Positions 43,094 through 55,159 of a stretch of DNA of 64,000 nucleotides are shown here, piece by piece (the first letter of the stretch is position 1; every line of letters starts with the position of its first letter). The DNA comes from Diphasiastrum complanatum (Eukaryota; Streptophyta; Lycopodiopsida; Lycopodiales; Lycopodiaceae), in assembly GCA_029204225.1 (NCBI GenBank), contig CM055093.1, positions 17,447,041 through 17,511,040 on the forward strand, in the 5' to 3' direction. The notes beneath the pieces were generated by a model, which was not told the origin of the DNA, did no database searches, and was given only the letters and a program-made list of their open reading frames with translations. The position numbers were made by a program, and so were the translations under genes.

Positions 43094-44529
43094 TTATATA
43101 CGAATATATAGTTGTGTGTCCTTATGTACTCACGTTTTTATATGTAGGCAAGACACCCCTTAGCATCATATCAACAGTACGTCCTATTGTATTATCCTTA
43201 CTCATAACTTTTATTATCTATTGAATACCTCTAACCTCAAGTCAAACTTGTTTAGAGCTCATACCTGAATAGATGTCGTGAGGGATTCTTGTGACGAAGT
43301 CATGATTCTTCCACAATGTGTATATCTTCTTACGAGTCATGGCATATAACAAGTCCAAATCTATGTTTCATAACGAGATTCAAATGCCCTAACAATAATG
43401 TTGATCTTTCCAACATAGGTTTACCTTTTATTTTAAAGCCTATGCGTATCAAAATAGATTCCAACTCATAATGTTATGCTAGTAGTATTGCATTCCTTAC
43501 TCTTGTATGTGATTCAATGAAAAAACCAATGCTACTTATATTTGTACCTGAATATGTTATATCCCAAGGTTAAAAACACCTTCATGTGTTATGTCAAAGA
43601 TGATGTCGAAGTTTCAATCGCCCAAAGCATAGCAAGAAGATAGTAAAGAGGAGCAGAGAAGAACATTGGAGTTAGAACTCAGTTCTTATAGCAATCATGG
43701 CCCATTCATGTATCTATCAAATTTCAAGCATGGATAGCCTTTAGTATGAAAAAATAGCAACCGGTTCATCACTGTCCAAACAACTTTGAACCTCATTGGA
43801 ATGGTAGCACGCACTAGGCATAAAGTTTTTCAACTTTATGTACAAGTCCAGCGCAAATATATGGGGAGCTTTCATCGTTGTAAACACTTCAGAAATAGGC
43901 ACAATGCCTCAGCAAATAGTTGCTATAATACAGATGCTTTACGTATGAGAACAACCAACAAGTCGAGAGCCTTTTGAGGTTGTACACCATCGCTGGTTCC
44001 AGCGCTAAACATACACAATTTGTGGTGAAAAAGCTGACAACAAACGGTCGTATCATTACATGTACATAGCTTGTGCAAAAAATGCGAAGATCAACTGCCA
44101 ATTGAGGCTTCAATCCAATGTTGACCAATCATTCCAGATTATGTAAAAAAAGAAGCAAAAGGGATGTCCAAAATCACTTTTGAAGTAGCCTTCACATAAG
44201 CAGTCTATCCATGAAAAACTCACAAGAATCATGTGCAACACACCAGTAGTATTTTTTTTTTCTTTTTCCCATTTCTTGCTTTGATACGATTGAACTTGAA
44301 TTTGTGAGATTGAATGAGCCCATTTTTTTTTTTTTTGTGTTTTGTAAATTTAAAAAATATATAATCATGCATACGCAGTCTTCCAAGTGGTCATAAATAT
44401 GAACTTAAATGTGAATGACCTTTTATAACACGTGTAAAAATACGCATTAAATAAAAAGAGATTCACTAAATCTAAAAGTAAATAATAAAAATAAAAAATA
44501 ACAATTAACTAATAAATATAACAAAAGAA
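43094..44529. other. No gene recognised
   Basis: AT-rich, with T runs near 44250 and 44320. Frames of up to 79 codons on both strands have no recognisable similarity. Confidence 0.35.
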
Positions 44530-45480
44530 AAGAAAAATAAAAACTCATAATGGAAGATTCTCGAAAGGTTCTTGAAAGATACTTGAAAGATTCTCCCCTC
44601 GAAATTCTTCATCAGAGATAATATTTCTTCAGTCTGAACCGTTAATGTGTGTTGGCAATAATTCACCATCCAGTGATTGAAGTTGGACAGATCCGTTTTC
44701 AAATACTTCAATAACTTTATACGGCCCCACCCATCTCATATGTAGCTTCCCAGGGAATTTCTAATGTCGACTGTCATATATTAAAGCATAATCACCGAGT
44801 TTAAGATTAACAATTTTAATATGAGTATCATGCTTTTTCTTTCACTCTTCATGTATTCTCTCTGTAATCTCCTTCAAATTGTTTCCTGATTTGGATAGTT
44901 CTTCAATGGTCAACAACCTTTCATTAATACAACCTTCTGTTCGTTCAGCTTGTATTCAAAAAGTTGGCACCTCGAATTCAATTGGAAGAATTGGATGCAT
45001 ACCATATGTAAGAAAATAAGGAGTCTATTTTGTTGTGATCTTCTCCGTGTTTCTATATGCCCAAAGTACTAAAGGTAGATTTTGATCCCAGTCTGTAGCA
45101 TGTGCAACAGTATCTTGTTAAGGATCTTGCATGAAATTCCATTCGCTCTTTCAGTTAATCCATTGGCTTTTGGATTATAAGGGGTTGTCTTTCTGTGTTT
45201 GATCAGAAAATAAGTAGTCAATAGTCGAATTGTATCGTTTAGAAAATGAGTACCACGATCACTGACTAACTCAAGAGGACACCCATAATGTGTAATTATA
45301 GATTTGAATAGAAAAGCAGCGACAGTTTTCGCATCGTATCGTTTCGTCGCTTCCGCTTCAACATTCTTCGTTGCATAATCCGTTACATACAATTGTGTCC
45401 TTTCTCTCTACAACTCTTCAACATCATGCAATGTAACTTACTGTACCTTGTATAATTCTCGCAAATGATCGTTAGTTTTT
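44530..45480 (-). mobile_element. Fragment L: gypsy integrase, reverse strand
   Basis: The reverse strand reads the integrase core: VTDYATKNVEAEA (first Asp), LVSDRGTHFLND (second Asp) and TTPYNPKANGLTERANG (Glu), open for 107 codons (45392-45069). After stops it continues WAYRNTEKITTK-TPYFLTYG, PIEFEVPTF and a C-terminal region WVGPYKVIEVFENGSVQLQS with EELLPTHINGS-type end. This C-terminus resembles Athila/Tat gypsy integrases and has no chromodomain. No LTR was found. The copy is dead. Confidence 0.78.
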
Positions 45481-47920
45481 TCAACTTGATGTTTCTTTTG
45501 CCAACCTTTGATTAGCATGTGTAATCTCTCTAATATGCTCAATAGCATGAGGATTGCTTCAAACTCCTTGTGACACAACTATGCTACTTTTATGTTAGCA
45601 ATATCTCATGACTCATTTCTTTGGACTAATCTCTATTTTCACTCATTAGGTCGAAACCTTCACACTCGTTGAAAACTTTGACACTCCTACTGATATGACC
45701 TATTAAATACCAAGTCATATCATTAATAAAGTAAACCTCCATAAACCATGATATAACCCATTATTATAGCGTGTATGTGTTTTGAATATTTAGTTTTTCC
45801 TAAGGCAATCATGCTTTCTCCTCTCTTTGCAACCTGAGGATGAAAATGGCATAGGCTTTTAAAGCCAAGTGCCCATCCTACAGTGCTTGTGAAGTGAGAG
45901 ACTGTCCCTGACACACTCTCCCTTAACATGGGCCTTTGGATGGGCACTTGGCATTTACTGCATGTGCATAGTCTAGTGAAAGGCCTCTTTGCAAACCATC
46001 TTTGTTCTTGATGCCTTTCTTGGTGTACTTGTGGCACCATGTCCTACGATGGCTTTTACACTAATGAACACATCTATGCCTTGTGCCAAATCATTTGTTT
46101 TGGGAGATTATGGGGTGTAGTGCCACAGACTTTGGCCTGAGCAAGGGATTACGCCCATAATCTATTGGCCAAGGCTTTATACCATAATCACTTGAGCAGC
46201 AAGAAAACATGAGAGAAGGGTCCTTGTGTAGGGTAAAGCCCGCAAGCATGGGACTTTATTACCCTTTGGGCCCTTGCCCCTCAGCTCCCACCCAAGTGCT
46301 TCACACTATTTTGCTAATGCTATTGTTATTTCCGCTATTGCTATTATAGCCTCTATCTTTATCATTGCTTCGACTTCCTCCAGACTCACTGCCTCGTCAT
46401 TTCCTCTTTCTTTCATGTTCCTCAAATTAGCTATTGGGTTCAGCATGAACATCTACTTTAACCTCTTTCACCATTTGAGCTTGTTTCTAAACAACATATC
46501 GGCCAAATCTAACATTAAGTCATTTCAATTATTTCATGGTAGCATATAGATTAATTTTTGCAGTCTAAAATACCAAGATAAAAATTTGACTTCCCTACGA
46601 CATTCAAGTCTCATGCAAGTAATTTATAAGCCCATGGAGGACAATCAAATGAAAAGTTCCAACTATATTTTAGCCCCTTGAAGAGCTCTACTAATATGAC
46701 CCATGATTGTTTTACACTCTTGGCTTGAGCTCTTCAAATGATTGATATGGCCTCAAATAGTTGAAATAGCTCCATGGATATGGCAAGCGTCCAACAAGAA
46801 AACTCTTGTGTGATTAGTAAATCATGCACTACATTTGAAATTGTCCCAATACTTACCTCTAACTAAATGTTGCCACAGTGTTCTTGAGGTGCTTGATCAA
46901 AGACAATAGTGGGATTTCTTGTAATAACAGTGACAATAGCAAAGTTAAGAATTATACCTTTTGGAATATATTATCAACCCATGAGAGCATAGAGAATTGA
47001 ACCTAGGTGGGCAACCCCAACTCAAGCATGATACAAGAACTCACAACGTGTGGGAAGATAGCCAAGAATAATAATAGAATTGCTTCTCCAACATTGTCGT
47101 GCTCTCATGGGATTGCACCATGGCTTGCACCTCAACTTATGGCTCTTAAAATTGGAAACTTTGCAACAAGATCATGTAAATGAAAGCAATAAATCAAAAC
47201 CTCACTAGTACAAATAGAGTAACAATAAGCGTCCATGACAAACTTTTATACATGGCTTGTATCCTGGTTGTCGTATCCAAATAAATGCCAAACATCATAT
47301 TGAAGTTGTTACATCTACAAAAATTGCCGCATGGCCATGAAGCACACGAGGAAATGGACTATTATAGAGGAGCACAAAACAATTTTCAGTTTGAAATTTT
47401 TGATTCACCTGTTACCATGCAACATGCATATTGAATCACAATTGTTAGATATAAATCCATCAGTAGAATTTCTACCCTTGCATTAAACTGTTTTGAGGGT
47501 TGAAACCATTTTTCAATGAGCATAAAATTAGAAAAATAAAGCAAAAGCCCTTGCTTTAATATTACAATATGGACAGCAAGCACTTCGAGCAGATTTTGTA
47601 TCTGTAGAAGTTCTGTAGCATAGATGAATTGCAGCCCGATTCCTGAATAAATTATAAGCTGAGACTGATGAATTCCTCAATAGATTTGTCCCTAGTAAAT
47701 CTCAAAAAAGACGCCAGAATTTATGTGTATAAACCACTGTCATAAGTCAACCGTGTAACTACAGGTGCAGTGTGCAGCACCTTCAAATGTGGCAGCTTGA
47801 AGAAGGCTCAAATCACCTACTAGTTATGTGACATCAACAACATTACACATCACAGAAATTACAGCATAATCTGCATGAACACTCACAATTTCTTGAAGCA
47901 ATATGTACAAATACCAAGTA
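45481..47920. other. No gene recognised; 3' flank of the next gene at its right end
   Basis: The stretch 45720-46290 is richer in GC and includes a palindrome-like GCCAAGTGCCCATCC / GGATGGGCACTTGGC pair about 60 bp apart (45870-45955), so an LTR remnant is possible. The rest is AT-rich with short frames only. The last few hundred bases are probably the 3' untranslated region of the reverse-strand gene that ends at 47921. Confidence 0.4.
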
Positions 47921-49773
47921 CTATACTACTTTTTTCTTAAACTTGGTGGATCCCAAGGACCAGCTATGCTCGAATAAATGAATCAGCTGATCAGGTTCAT
48001 TATCTGGCGTTGCAACAACCGGTCCTTCGTTAGAGGCACATTCAGTCGGCTCAGAAGAAAATGAATTCAATTTTTCAGGAACCCAAACCAGATTTTCAGC
48101 TGTTCCTTCGTATTCAGTGACTTCACATGCAGGTACATCGGGAAACTGATGAGAAGGATGATGCGGTAGAGAAAGATCTGGAGTAGCATCATCTGATAGT
48201 TGCTTTGAGACGTAATCTGAGTTGTTGGATTCCTCAGCTTCGTACTTGTCATGGGTGTCGGGATCTAGATCAGGGATTGTTGAGCCATCATTGTCCACAA
48301 CTAGATGCTTGTCCTTAGCTTCACTATTTGTCACTAGCCAGGTTGAGAACCTTTCTGCTAGGGGGCCACCCACAGTTAGTAGAACCCCCACAATGAGTTT
48401 GCCTCCTAGCAATCTCTCGATGAAATGAAAAACATCTGCAGATTTACTCCTTAGCATATGCTCATTTTGAATCCACAAATCTGCTGTACAACCGACCAAA
48501 CCCCTCCTTTGGAGATAAAGAGTAGTTGATTGGAATGCACGAACAGCCTTTTGTGGCGACCTTGAAAGCTCATATACTTGTTGGAACACTTTAAGAGCAA
48601 CATGGGCAGAAGCTTCAAGAATATTTTCAACGGTTACAACCTGGAAACAAGAAAAAAAAAGTATAAAAAAACATTCGAACTTCAATGCTGAAAGTTCTTG
48701 CATTCTGCAGTCTTCATATACTAGCTGAAGTATGTCATCAAGATTAAGAAAATGGTAAGCAAAGTGAAAAATATGCTCTAAAATTCATAGTCACAACTTA
48801 AATGGATTCAAATAACATTCACAGGCACCAATCAAATCCACAAGACACATATATCGTCAATTTTATCTATGAAATGCCTTAGGGCCTTTTCTAGATCTCG
48901 TGATCCAGTGGCTGTCAGCTGAACCTGCACTAGATGACTAGACACTCTCTGCTATAGAGTCACTTCCTTACTACTTGAACGCTATGCCCAATCTATTGTT
49001 ATTGCAACAACTTATGGTTATTCTAAGGATATCTACTCGATGGATGCTACAACCACATAATGACTGACCATTCTAGATTAGGCAGGTTATCAGAAAGTTT
49101 TGTTCACTAAGCATGTGTATCCAAGGATGCCCACTACCTCTTTAGAAGCTCAAGTTGGTGCATAATGAAGTATCCAAATGTTGACAGCACAGTTACAAAT
49201 AATACCATGCATACTATTCTAGGTCAAATTTTACTTGTTTCTACAAGAAAATTGAAGTTCTGTTAACATTCACCTGATTTCTCTCATGGATGCTGTTTAC
49301 AAGCACATCCTTAAAAACTTGCTTCTACCTTCAAGGCTGTCTATAAGATTGTCAAATTTACTGTCAGTCAAGTAGTTATTAATAAGTAGTACATTTGTGA
49401 TGCCGACTTGCCGTTGCTGAAACTAGGAGACAAAACTTGAAGTGTCTGAACCCCAGAGCCTAGAAGTACCTATAGATTGTTTCTTTTCTAGAATTACTTT
49501 CACAGAAGAGGCCTTTCAGTAACAAACTTTAGAGGGGTAACCCAACCACATTAGTGGGCAGGCATACCCTGATTCTAACATGAGTAGCAGTTTCGTGCAC
49601 TGGTGGCACCCAGTTAGTTATACAAAAGCTTCTTCTTGCTGGAATGAGGTGTGCTCATAACTGTCTCAAAATTAGAATCTTAGGAATGGCAATTGCTAAT
49701 TTGAAACTTGAAATCACAATTGTTGTGACATGCAAGAAACTTTCTTGACAAGTTACAAATGATCAAACTGCAT

Positions 49774-49856
<83 letters not shown>

Positions 49857-50078
49857 ATCATCAACAAACCCAAGAAGTTTCAAACTTTGGCTTTCCAAAG
49901 TTTGCAAAAGAGGCTGCACGGTTGCTTCAATGCTTTTGTCCAGCATACCTACTATGGATCCCAAAGGCCAAGGCAACTGTCCTGCTCTCCTCCAAACATT
50001 GTGGGCAATAATAAAGAATGTGAAACAGGCATATTCCAACATTTTTGGCCTCCTTCTAGAGCAATCTTCGGCAGTCAC
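47921..50078 (-). CDS. Probable REF/SRPP-family protein, 5' end not found
   Basis: Two exons on the reverse strand: 50078-49854 (75 codons) and 48640-47921 (239 codons plus stop), joined in phase 0 across a 1213-bp intron with a GT donor and a TTGTTTCCAG acceptor. The first begins at a GCGAGCAG acceptor, so at least one upstream exon is missing. Exon 1 reads LGSIVGMLDKSIEATVQPLL and SLKLLGFVDDQ; exon 2 has RRGLVGCTADLWIQNEHMLR, then a hydrophobic stretch (KLIVGVLLTVGGPLAERFSTWL) and about 140 acidic, Ser-rich residues. The order resembles rubber elongation factor/small rubber particle proteins (PF05755), which coat lipid droplets: G-TV--VVGP--ELLKFVD, then a GVVG segment, then a P-VA-----A--EKY end. 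The C-terminal extension is not typical. The assignment is tentative. Confidence 0.55.
49777..49852. repeat. Composite (GT)14(GA)24 microsatellite at a splice donor
   Basis: On the gene's strand the intron begins GTCTCTCTCT and continues through the CT and then the AC tract. The dinucleotide repeat starts one base inside the intron, so all donor bases after GT come from the microsatellite. Confidence 0.95.
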
Positions 50079-50492
50079 CTGCTCGCAGAATACAGACTAC
50101 TGTTTATCATCTGAATATGGAGAAACAAAAGCATGAATACTAATCTATTGATGGTACCTGTCATTCAGTAACTCTAGTGGTTGAATTGGTCATTGACTTG
50201 CTGATATTGTCCTTGAACAGGTTCTGGCTAGAAATCAATATTGCAGGTCTCTACCTTTTATTCTTTCCTTTTACATGTTTAGTCCATACCTACTCTAATG
50301 GTCGGTCCAATCATCAATGGCATTACAGCAGCTTTGGCAGGACATCTCTATTCAGAGTTTGTTCCCTTACTCATGACCTAGCATTCTTATGGCATAGATG
50401 ATTTACAAGCACTACTTACTTGGTTCATTGCTCTGGTTATACGGCATTCATGGTTTGTTCACGCTACTTAAAGATATCATTCACAGTCCTAT
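50079..50492. other. Upstream region of the REF/SRPP-like gene
   Basis: Should contain its upstream intron on the reverse strand. No first exon was identified before the LTR-like sequence. Confidence 0.35.
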
Positions 50493-51000
50493 TGTCACGG
50501 CCCTAGTGGGGGATTGTACCATTAGGGGGTGCCTTGGACGTAGGGACCAAGCCTAATCTGGGTAATAGTTGAGTAGGATCATGGGGTCACACCCGCATGC
50601 GGTATTAGCATGTGTGTTGCATCCTAGTATGGGATAGGGTGTACATGCACTGTGCTTTTGCATGGGTCTTGGCTATTATGGGTTAGGGGTACCTACATAT
50701 AGTGGACATGCGTGGGAGTTTGGCATCGGCTGATAGTATGCTTACATGTGGATTCAGTGCATGGGCAGACAGGGTGGGTTCTACACTCTATATATACCTC
50801 ACCCATGTCCATGAGGATCATTGAGAGTCTACAGCCGTTATGTTGTCGGATTGGTAAGCGCTTCCTATCTTAATGATTTGCCAAATTCCCTAGTGCTCGG
50901 ATCAGAGGAGATCTAGGATTGGTTGGGTTCGTTTAGTCTACTGCATTTCCCCATTGTGTTCTCGGAGCTCTACCTGGATTGGGAGTCTTGGGAGACGTTT
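50493..51000 (+). mobile_element. LTR-like segment, possibly a solo LTR
   Basis: Starts TGTCACGGCCCTAGTGG, like many gypsy LTRs, and has a TATA box (CTATATATACC, near 50790) followed by a transcribed-leader-like sequence. I could not find the right end or a duplication, so the border is a guess. Confidence 0.35.
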
Positions 51001-52040
51001 TATTTACAGTTACCTTCAATTTTCTTTATATGTACCCCATTTTCTTCTAACCACTTTCACTTGGCAGTCTTGGCTTATGCAGTTGGTTTGGGCTTGGCCA
51101 CTATCTCCAAAATCTTAGCTCTCTCTCTGACTCCTATATGTTATTATTGGTTTCACAGCTTCGCTTTAAGTCCTTGGTGTGCCATGGGCTCTCCTACTGC
51201 ATGGCATTTTACGATTTTTTGGTTGGCTTAGTGTTTCTTTGTATTGGACATGGCTATTTGTTAAATCCACAGAGTTGCTGTGGCTATCATTTCAGTTATA
51301 TTGCTACTGTTCAGAACTCAACAAGGCTAGTTCATGCAGCTATATCGGCACCTAGCCGCCCAGGCTCATACCATTGTATCCAATGACAACCTTGCTATGG
51401 CTTACTGCGATAGATTCATGACTAATGTCATATGGTACATTCAATACATACCTTTATTATTTTGCAGTTACAGTGTCATGCCATTTATCTTCACTATTGC
51501 TGCATGTGATGTATTAATTTATGCAGCCATAGCTTGATAGTTATGATGTCTCATTTATTATGACAGTTATATTAATGCCTTTCTTTGCATTCTCTTTCCA
51601 CCCAACTTGAATGGTATCTAAGCACATGCTGAAGTGTTATGGGCTTATTCGTCCAGCTTGATAGCTATCTCACGCTTAGTTATGAAGTCCTACGAACTCA
51701 CCGCTTGTTGGAGGATGGGTTATCTTTATGTTGCAACATTCACATTGTCCTTTTTGTGGATTCAACATTACTGACAGTGGAAACACTGACCTTTTTGAGG
51801 AAGAGGTTTGCAGGCATAATTACTTATAACTCCTTGGGTGTTAAGCCCCTTGTTATGATTTTGAATTATACCATATAGTTTGGGCACTTCTGGCATTTCT
51901 TTGGTGTATGAAAAATGTTAAAATCCTCTAAATGCTTGAAAGTATGGACATACAGGACATATCACAGTATAGTGGCAAGATTTAACTGGTGAAGAAAATC
52001 ATTGGGAATTTGGGCCTATATTAGTGCACAAGTTTAATTC
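51001..52040. other. No gene recognised
   Basis: Forward frames of 67-102 codons are rich in hydrophobic residues and overlap each other, with no recognisable family. They are probably chance frames in AT-rich DNA. Confidence 0.35.
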
Positions 52041-52047
52041 ATAGAAT

Positions 52048-52590
52048 TAATGAACCGTGTACGGTTCACCACGGTTCTGAGAACCGTACGGTTCTCAGAA
52101 AATTTTAGCTGGAACCGTGGTAAACCGTACAGTTAAGTAATTAATTAATTTGTTTTGATTTTCCCACCACCAAAAATAGCCAAAAAAAATGCAGAGTGCC
52201 ATTAATTAATTTTTTTTTTTACTTCCATGAGTGCCAAAATCAGTGAAATGAGGGCCAAACACAATGAGTGCCAAAAACAGTGAGTGCCCCGAGTGCCATG
52301 AGTGGCAAAAACAATGAGTGCCATGAGTGGCAAAAACAGTGAGGGCAAAAACAGTGAGGGCCAAAACCAGTGACTGCCAAAAACAGTGAGTGCCATGAGT
52401 GCCAAAAACAGTACTGAAATGAGTGCCAAAAATAGAGACATGAAAAACAGTGAAATAATTAAAGGGGGGAAAAGGGTAAAATAATAATAATAATTAATTA
52501 ATTAATTAAATAACTACAGGAACCGTACCACGGTTCATGAACCGTGGTACGGTTCCCAGGACCCACGGTTCTGAGAACCATGGGTTCTAT
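52048..52590. repeat. Palindrome-bounded element with ACCGTACGGTT ends
   Basis: Left side: a perfect 26-bp palindrome (52075-52100, centre CCGTACGG) and flanking ACCGTG-type half-sites. Right side: a perfect 38-bp palindrome (52519-52556, centre TTCATGAA). Inside each comes TAATTAATTAATT-like sequence. The middle (about 52215-52445) is a degenerate tandem repeat of GAGTGCCAAAAACAGT. The symmetry suggests a small non-autonomous element or a replication-prone structure. Confidence 0.75.
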
Positions 52591-52703
52591 GGTTTAAGTA
52601 AGGCTTTCAGCCAGGACAATAGTTGGCTAGAAAGCTTACATTTCTGTAAATGCACGAATGTTTTATGCTGAAAAATGACCTTGCAAACAACATAGTATAA
52701 AGC

Positions 52704-52997
52704 ATAGTTGCACTCCGATTCCCGAAACGCGCTTCAAAATGAGTGCCGAAACGCGGTCCAGAAATGCGTTTTGGGTTTTTGGTAGAAACGCTCCGAAACG
52801 TGTTTTTTTTGGGGGGCAATATGGGTATCAGATAAAAGCTCTAATTAAGAGCATTATTACTGTGTAGTTTGCCGAATGTTTCGGGTACAGGATGGTCCAG
52901 TTTAGGTGCATTAACTCCCAGGTTTACGCTTTAGCTCCTTTTAATATAAAAAATTAATAAAAAAAATAAGAATGCCCCAACATGTTCATAATAGGAT

Positions 52998-53053
<56 letters not shown>

Positions 53054-53347
53054 TATAAACCATAAAACCGAAGTTATCGAACTAAAACCATAAAGAATAG
53101 TACTGAATCATGACACTGCTGTGAATAGGATCATCATAATATATAATACCGGGCCACATGGCACCAAAATGGGGTACAATGATGTTCCATGTAAGTAATG
53201 AAAACTGTACAACTAAGACTCGTTAGTCAAAATCATCCGAGTCTATGCCTGTCTGCTGATCCCAAGGGTCCGTAGATGAATCGGAATCGGGATCGGAGGG
53301 AACCATACGCCGTAGTGTGGCCCTGCCCCCCTCTGGCTGCCCCCACC
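52704..53347 (-). pseudogene. End of a hAT-type transposase gene, left of element C
   Basis: On the reverse strand the coding frame continues from element C's insertion point with WGQPEGGRATLRRM and ends GIDSDDFD with a stop at 53223-53225. A 3' untranslated region with a CT microsatellite follows. At 52704-52830 several GAAACGCG/GAAACGTG motifs follow a TAGTTGCACTCCGATTCC stretch, which resembles a hAT terminal and subterminal repeat zone, so the element's 3' end may be near 52704. The rest of the gene lies at 62196-63200. Confidence 0.55.
53003..53049. repeat. (CT)n microsatellite
   Basis: About 23 uninterrupted CT units within the hAT 3' region. Confidence 0.95.
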
Positions 53348-54051
53348 TGTTAGAGCCTTTACTCCCTGTCCCGATTATTTACAGTTTTCAGAGACACATG
53401 TAGGTCTTGTAATTATTGTAATTACTAAAATGGCTAAGTCACCGGCCTGTGGTGACTTTTGTAAGTAAATTGTAAATAAATTGTAATTAGTTGGCATTGG
53501 ACCTCAGAAAATCGTGTTTAGCTTTGGCATGGGGTACTGGGTCATTTATTAGGAGTGGCTGCACTGACCTCCTAAAAAGTGGGAGAGTAGACTAGTTAAT
53601 GAGACACGTGTCATATGCTCATTGGACACTTGGTCCAGTGAATGAGTGACACATGTCAAGGTTGACCGGTCAAACATGACACGTGTCACATTCTCACTGG
53701 GACACTTGGTCCAGTGTATGAGTGACACATGTCAACCTACTCACTTACCTATGTGTCAGAATACTGCCAAGTGGCAAGTGTCGACTGTGCATGGAATTGG
53801 CCATGTGTTGACGTTAGGAAAGGTCAAGGTTAAGGGGTGCTTGAGGATTGTGCATAAGTGAGCCTAGAGAGAGGCATTCCTCATCATAATCTATGCACAA
53901 AGGTTGGGAGCAGACAAGGCAGCCAGCTCCACCATGTTTCATGTCCTTTGATGTTTGTACATGCAGGGAAATCGACAGGGATCGACATTGCGGACTGTTG
54001 CACACGGGATAAGCTAAGTTTTAAGTGAAGTTTCAGATTTGGAGTCTAACA
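53348..54051 (+). repeat. Element C 5' LTR
   Basis: 704 bp. It contains a diverged internal duplication of about 75 bp (near 53605-53745), each copy with ACACGTGTCA and GGACACTTGGTCCAGTG sequences. A 71-codon open frame (53646-53861) recurs in the 3' LTR and is probably not coding. Confidence 0.95.
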
Positions 54052-54053
54052 TT

Positions 54054-54065
54054 TGGTATCAGAGC
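54054..54065 (+). promoter_or_regulatory. Primer-binding site, tRNA-iMet
   Basis: TGGTATCAGAGC, an exact complement of the 3' end of plant initiator tRNA-Met, two bases after the LTR. Confidence 0.95.
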
Positions 54066-54624
54066 CTAGGTTTACATTCAGAGGAAGGTTGCAAAAATCA
54101 AAATCGGGCTGCGACTGTGAATCGGGATCAGATTACAGCGGCGCAAATCAGAATCGGATTTCAACTTCGGAATCAGAATCGGATTTTAGAATTGGATCAG
54201 GTCACGATTTCAGAATCGGATCAGAATCAAGTTTCAGTCTGCAGATTAGGATCAGGTTTCAAAGTCACGGATCAAAATGGGATTTCAGCCCCAAAAATCT
54301 GGTTTGAAGGCTGCAGGACCCACGTTGACAGCTGGGAGCAAAGAGGCTTCGATCTTGATCTCAAATTGTCACCGAAATCACCCTGGTAACCTGTGTTTGG
54401 CTGTTTATTGCTGTGGCATGGTGTAGGGATACTTGATTTCTGTGAATTTGATGGGTTTGCAAGGAAAATAAGGGCTATTGCAGGCTGTTCTAGCCAGGAC
54501 AGACCTGATGCACGCTTCATAAGAGGGTTTTGTGTGCGAAACACACCTAATTACTCTCATTTTAGACCTCAACTTGGGTTGGCAGGTTTGGAAAGCCATA
54601 ATTATGGATCCACAGGAGGGTACT
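54066..54624 (+). other. Element C leader with CAGAATCGGAT repeats
   Basis: About ten diverged copies of a CAGAATCGGATT-like motif at 54090-54290. No conserved protein. The stretch ends where element D's LTR begins. Confidence 0.6.
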
Positions 54625-55149
54625 TGTTAGAATCCCCATCGTCATGCCGGTCATTGCTAAAGCACAAACAATTGACGAACGCTACGTTACCACCCAACCA
54701 TAGAGGTACAACCACCTCACCCCCGTGCACTGGAGCTACAAACCACCATCAAGCAAGCTCGGATCTCATGTAAGCCATGGTGTCCCATACCACCATGCCT
54801 TACCCTCGACCCTCGCCTACCTACATCCTGAGGCCTAGATACTCGTCCTGACCTGACCACAGTGGAAGAGCTCTTCATTCTCCAGGAGAGAATGAATGCC
54901 AAGCTCATGGAGATCCACCTCTATATACATCGTCCAGGTGGGTCATCTTCGTCCATAAGAGTCACGCATGACCAACGACACACGGCAGTTGTGCACACTG
55001 ACGCGAGTCCATAACAACGAGTCACTGCGTGCCAATAAGACATTGACACGTGGCACCCAAAAGACCTATAGCTCCAGTTCAGCGTTCCGTCCCATAAATG
55101 AGACGGTCACCTCAAGTTTCCTGTTGCATGCCCTAATGGGTACGTAACA
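54625..55149 (-). repeat. Element D 3' LTR
   Basis: 525 bp, with a TGTATATAGAGG TATA box (complement near 54925). The borders are the TGTTA/TAACA ends; the left border adjoins element C at GTACT. Only one copy is present, so no age estimate is possible. Confidence 0.8.
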
Positions 55150-55159
55150 TTCCCTCCCC

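Noticed and set aside
49773-50136. Forward frames at the GT/GA microsatellite
   Set aside because: They are antisense to a spliced exon with better protein-like sequence and owe their length to the repeat.
53646-53861. 71-codon frame found in both LTRs of element C
   Set aside because: It lies in the LTR, spans the internal duplication, and has no conserved domain; shared presence follows from LTR identity.
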